Of a DNA stretch of 14,026 bases, positions 13,104-14,026 are shown in pieces (positions within the stretch are counted from its first letter, which is position 1; each line of letters opens with the position of its first letter). The position numbers were made by a program, and so were the translations under genes. The notes under the pieces were generated by a model. That model saw only the letters and a list, made by a program, of their open reading frames with translations. It had not been told where the DNA came from and did no database searches. The DNA comes from CAZMHJ01 sp964566075 (lineage in GTDB: Bacteria > Patescibacteriota > Saccharimonadia > Saccharimonadales > CAIOMD01). The stretch is taken from NCBI GenBank assembly GCA_964566075.1, contig CAZMHJ010000027.1, forward strand, positions 1 through 14,026. Reading direction: 5' to 3'.

Positions 13104-14026
13104 TTAAACAAAGTTGCTATCGGCTATCGATTGTCTATAAGCAATTCGTGCTGCTTGTTGCTCAAGACTATAGCTCGTTGGGGGGTTTAGACCAAAACGA
13201 TCTTTAAGTAAGGCCTGGCCAACCCGTAATACACTTCTTACTCTTGGGATTCGTGTTACAAAATCTTCACCTGCGCTTGGGTTAACAGCATGAATTCGTG
13301 GATAAAAATGAGGATTTTCGTATCTTTTGTCATCAAGTGTTAGTAACTTTTCAAATTCGTCCATAGCAAGGTCTGTCGCATTTAACACGCTCCTCAGAGT
13401 AGTTGGTAGTGGGGCTTTCTTCATTGTGGCATCAAACGTGCCCCAAGTCGCATTCTTCGGAATGTTTGGAATAGTTGGAAGTTGAAATCCTGTTACTTTT
13501 TCGAGGTACTCTGCTTCGGTGGCACCTGGTTTGGAGCCAGTGTAATGCTCAAATGTATGACCCATTGCTTCTGGGTCGAATGTTGTAACCATACCGCCGC
13601 GATCAACATCTGTTGCAGCAACTACGTATTTACCAAACTTACGGGCTGCACGATGTAATCGCAAGGCTGCCTCGGGCGCATTTAGATCAACTTCATCAAA
13701 TACAACTGTTAAGCCGGTGTTGCCTGCGTCGTAACCAACAAATTCATCAACGTTATCTTCTTGAACACCATTATCGTAAACACGCACTCTTGCAGATGGA
13801 TTATGCTTTGTGATTAGCTCAGCCGCTACTTCAACTTTTTCTCTACCAATATCAGCTGGTGTAAGCATTGGTATTCTACCAACGTTCGTAGCATCGACTC
13901 TATCTATATCAGCGATACTAAAGTCTCTGACACCTTCTTTGGCAAGCATAGCTGCAAGTGTTAATCCACCACCACCTACACCAGCAATACGAACAGAAGA
14001 ATCAATAAACCTTTGCCTAAGTTCTT
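13104..14026 (-). CDS. E1/ThiF-like adenylyltransferase, N-terminus off the right edge
   Basis: The frame is open through the right edge; 306 residues are visible, 25 of them before the internal ATG at 13949. The start RQRFIDSSVRIAGVGGGGLT shows the ThiF/E1 arrangement: an upstream basic helix, then a glycine-rich GxGxxG ATP loop, followed by SIADIDRVDATNVGR with the conserved acidic residue and Asn-x-x-Arg. Family members adenylate a C-terminal carboxyl of a small protein or peptide, or another carboxylate. No cysteine occurs in the visible 306 residues, so neither the E1 catalytic cysteine nor CxxC zinc ligands are present. The C-terminal ~130 residues (from about HTFEHYTG) I do not recognise. 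Partners are not visible. Thiamine, MoCo or tRNA-modification roles cannot be distinguished. Confidence 0.75.
   Translation of the reverse strand, partial: ELRQRFIDSSVRIAGVGGGGLTLAAMLAKEGVRDFSIADIDRVDATNVGRIPMLTPADIGREKVEVAAELITKHNPSARVRVYDNGVQEDNVDEFVGYDAGNTGLTVVFDEVDLNAPEAALRLHRAARKFGKYVVAATDVDRGGMVTTFDPEAMGHTFEHYTGSKPGATEAEYLEKVTGFQLPTIPNIPKNATWGTFDATMKKAPLPTTLRSVLNATDLAMDEFEKLLTLDDKRYENPHFYPRIHAVNPSAGEDFVTRIPRVRSVLRVGQALLKDRFGLNPPTSYSLEQQAARIAYRQSIADSNFV

Noticed and set aside
1..14026. CRISPR arrays, transposases, phage genes or UGA recoding
   Set aside because: No spaced direct repeats, no recombinase or transposase motifs, and no gene requires in-frame TGA.

Overview
The window looks like a chromosomal scaffold piece from a candidate-phyla-radiation bacterium, most likely a Saccharibacteria (TM7) relative. 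This assignment is an inference from compact genes, roughly 40% GC in the backbone, D-lactate/lower-glycolysis genes, a DUF11/PKD surface protein with an STGP-type tail, and promoters with extended -10 boxes. The standard genetic code fits: backbone genes end mainly in TAA, and no gene needs TGA read through.

Positions 1-5615 hold a lower-glycolysis cluster arranged as alternating divergent and convergent single genes: PEP synthase (-, runs off the left edge), an adenylate-kinase-like protein (+), a D-lactate dehydrogenase fused to 2,3-bisphosphoglycerate-dependent phosphoglycerate mutase (-), and enolase (+). Together they can take 3-phosphoglycerate to 2-phosphoglycerate, PEP, pyruvate and D-lactate, with adenylate kinase balancing the AMP/ATP used by PEP synthase. 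Both convergent gene pairs share a TTAA in which the two TAA stops overlap. A TylF/MycF-like O-methyltransferase (-) follows.

Positions 6218-6715 hold a tRNA-Glu(UUC) with its own promoter and terminator. A second copy of the last 22 nt of that tRNA lies 161 bp downstream with another terminator, followed by the terminator and 3' hairpin of the next gene. Positions 6715-8253 (-) encode a secreted, cell-surface-anchored protein under a near-consensus promoter with a leader of about 105 nt.

Positions ~8690 to ~10730 are a sharply different, GC-rich (over 60%) cassette, interrupted by a 100-N scaffold gap. It encodes two unrecognised membrane proteins on the minus strand: a 213-aa two-TM protein and a 339-aa single-TM, Pro/Thr-rich extracytoplasmic protein. 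The sequence before, between and possibly after them is unusually rich in potential RNA structure: a serial hairpin leader, a textbook H-type pseudoknot just upstream of the second gene, and a second pseudoknot-like element downstream. An AT-rich, backbone-style promoter at 10808-10836 reads into the cassette across the gap. This cassette is the best candidate here for something undescribed.

Positions 10872-14026 return to the low-GC backbone, with an orphan multi-TM GAF histidine kinase (-) and a partial, cysteine-free E1/ThiF-like protein (-). Several backbone genes have an extended -10 box placed so that transcription would start at, or 3-4 nt before, the start codon. This suggests widespread leaderless translation.
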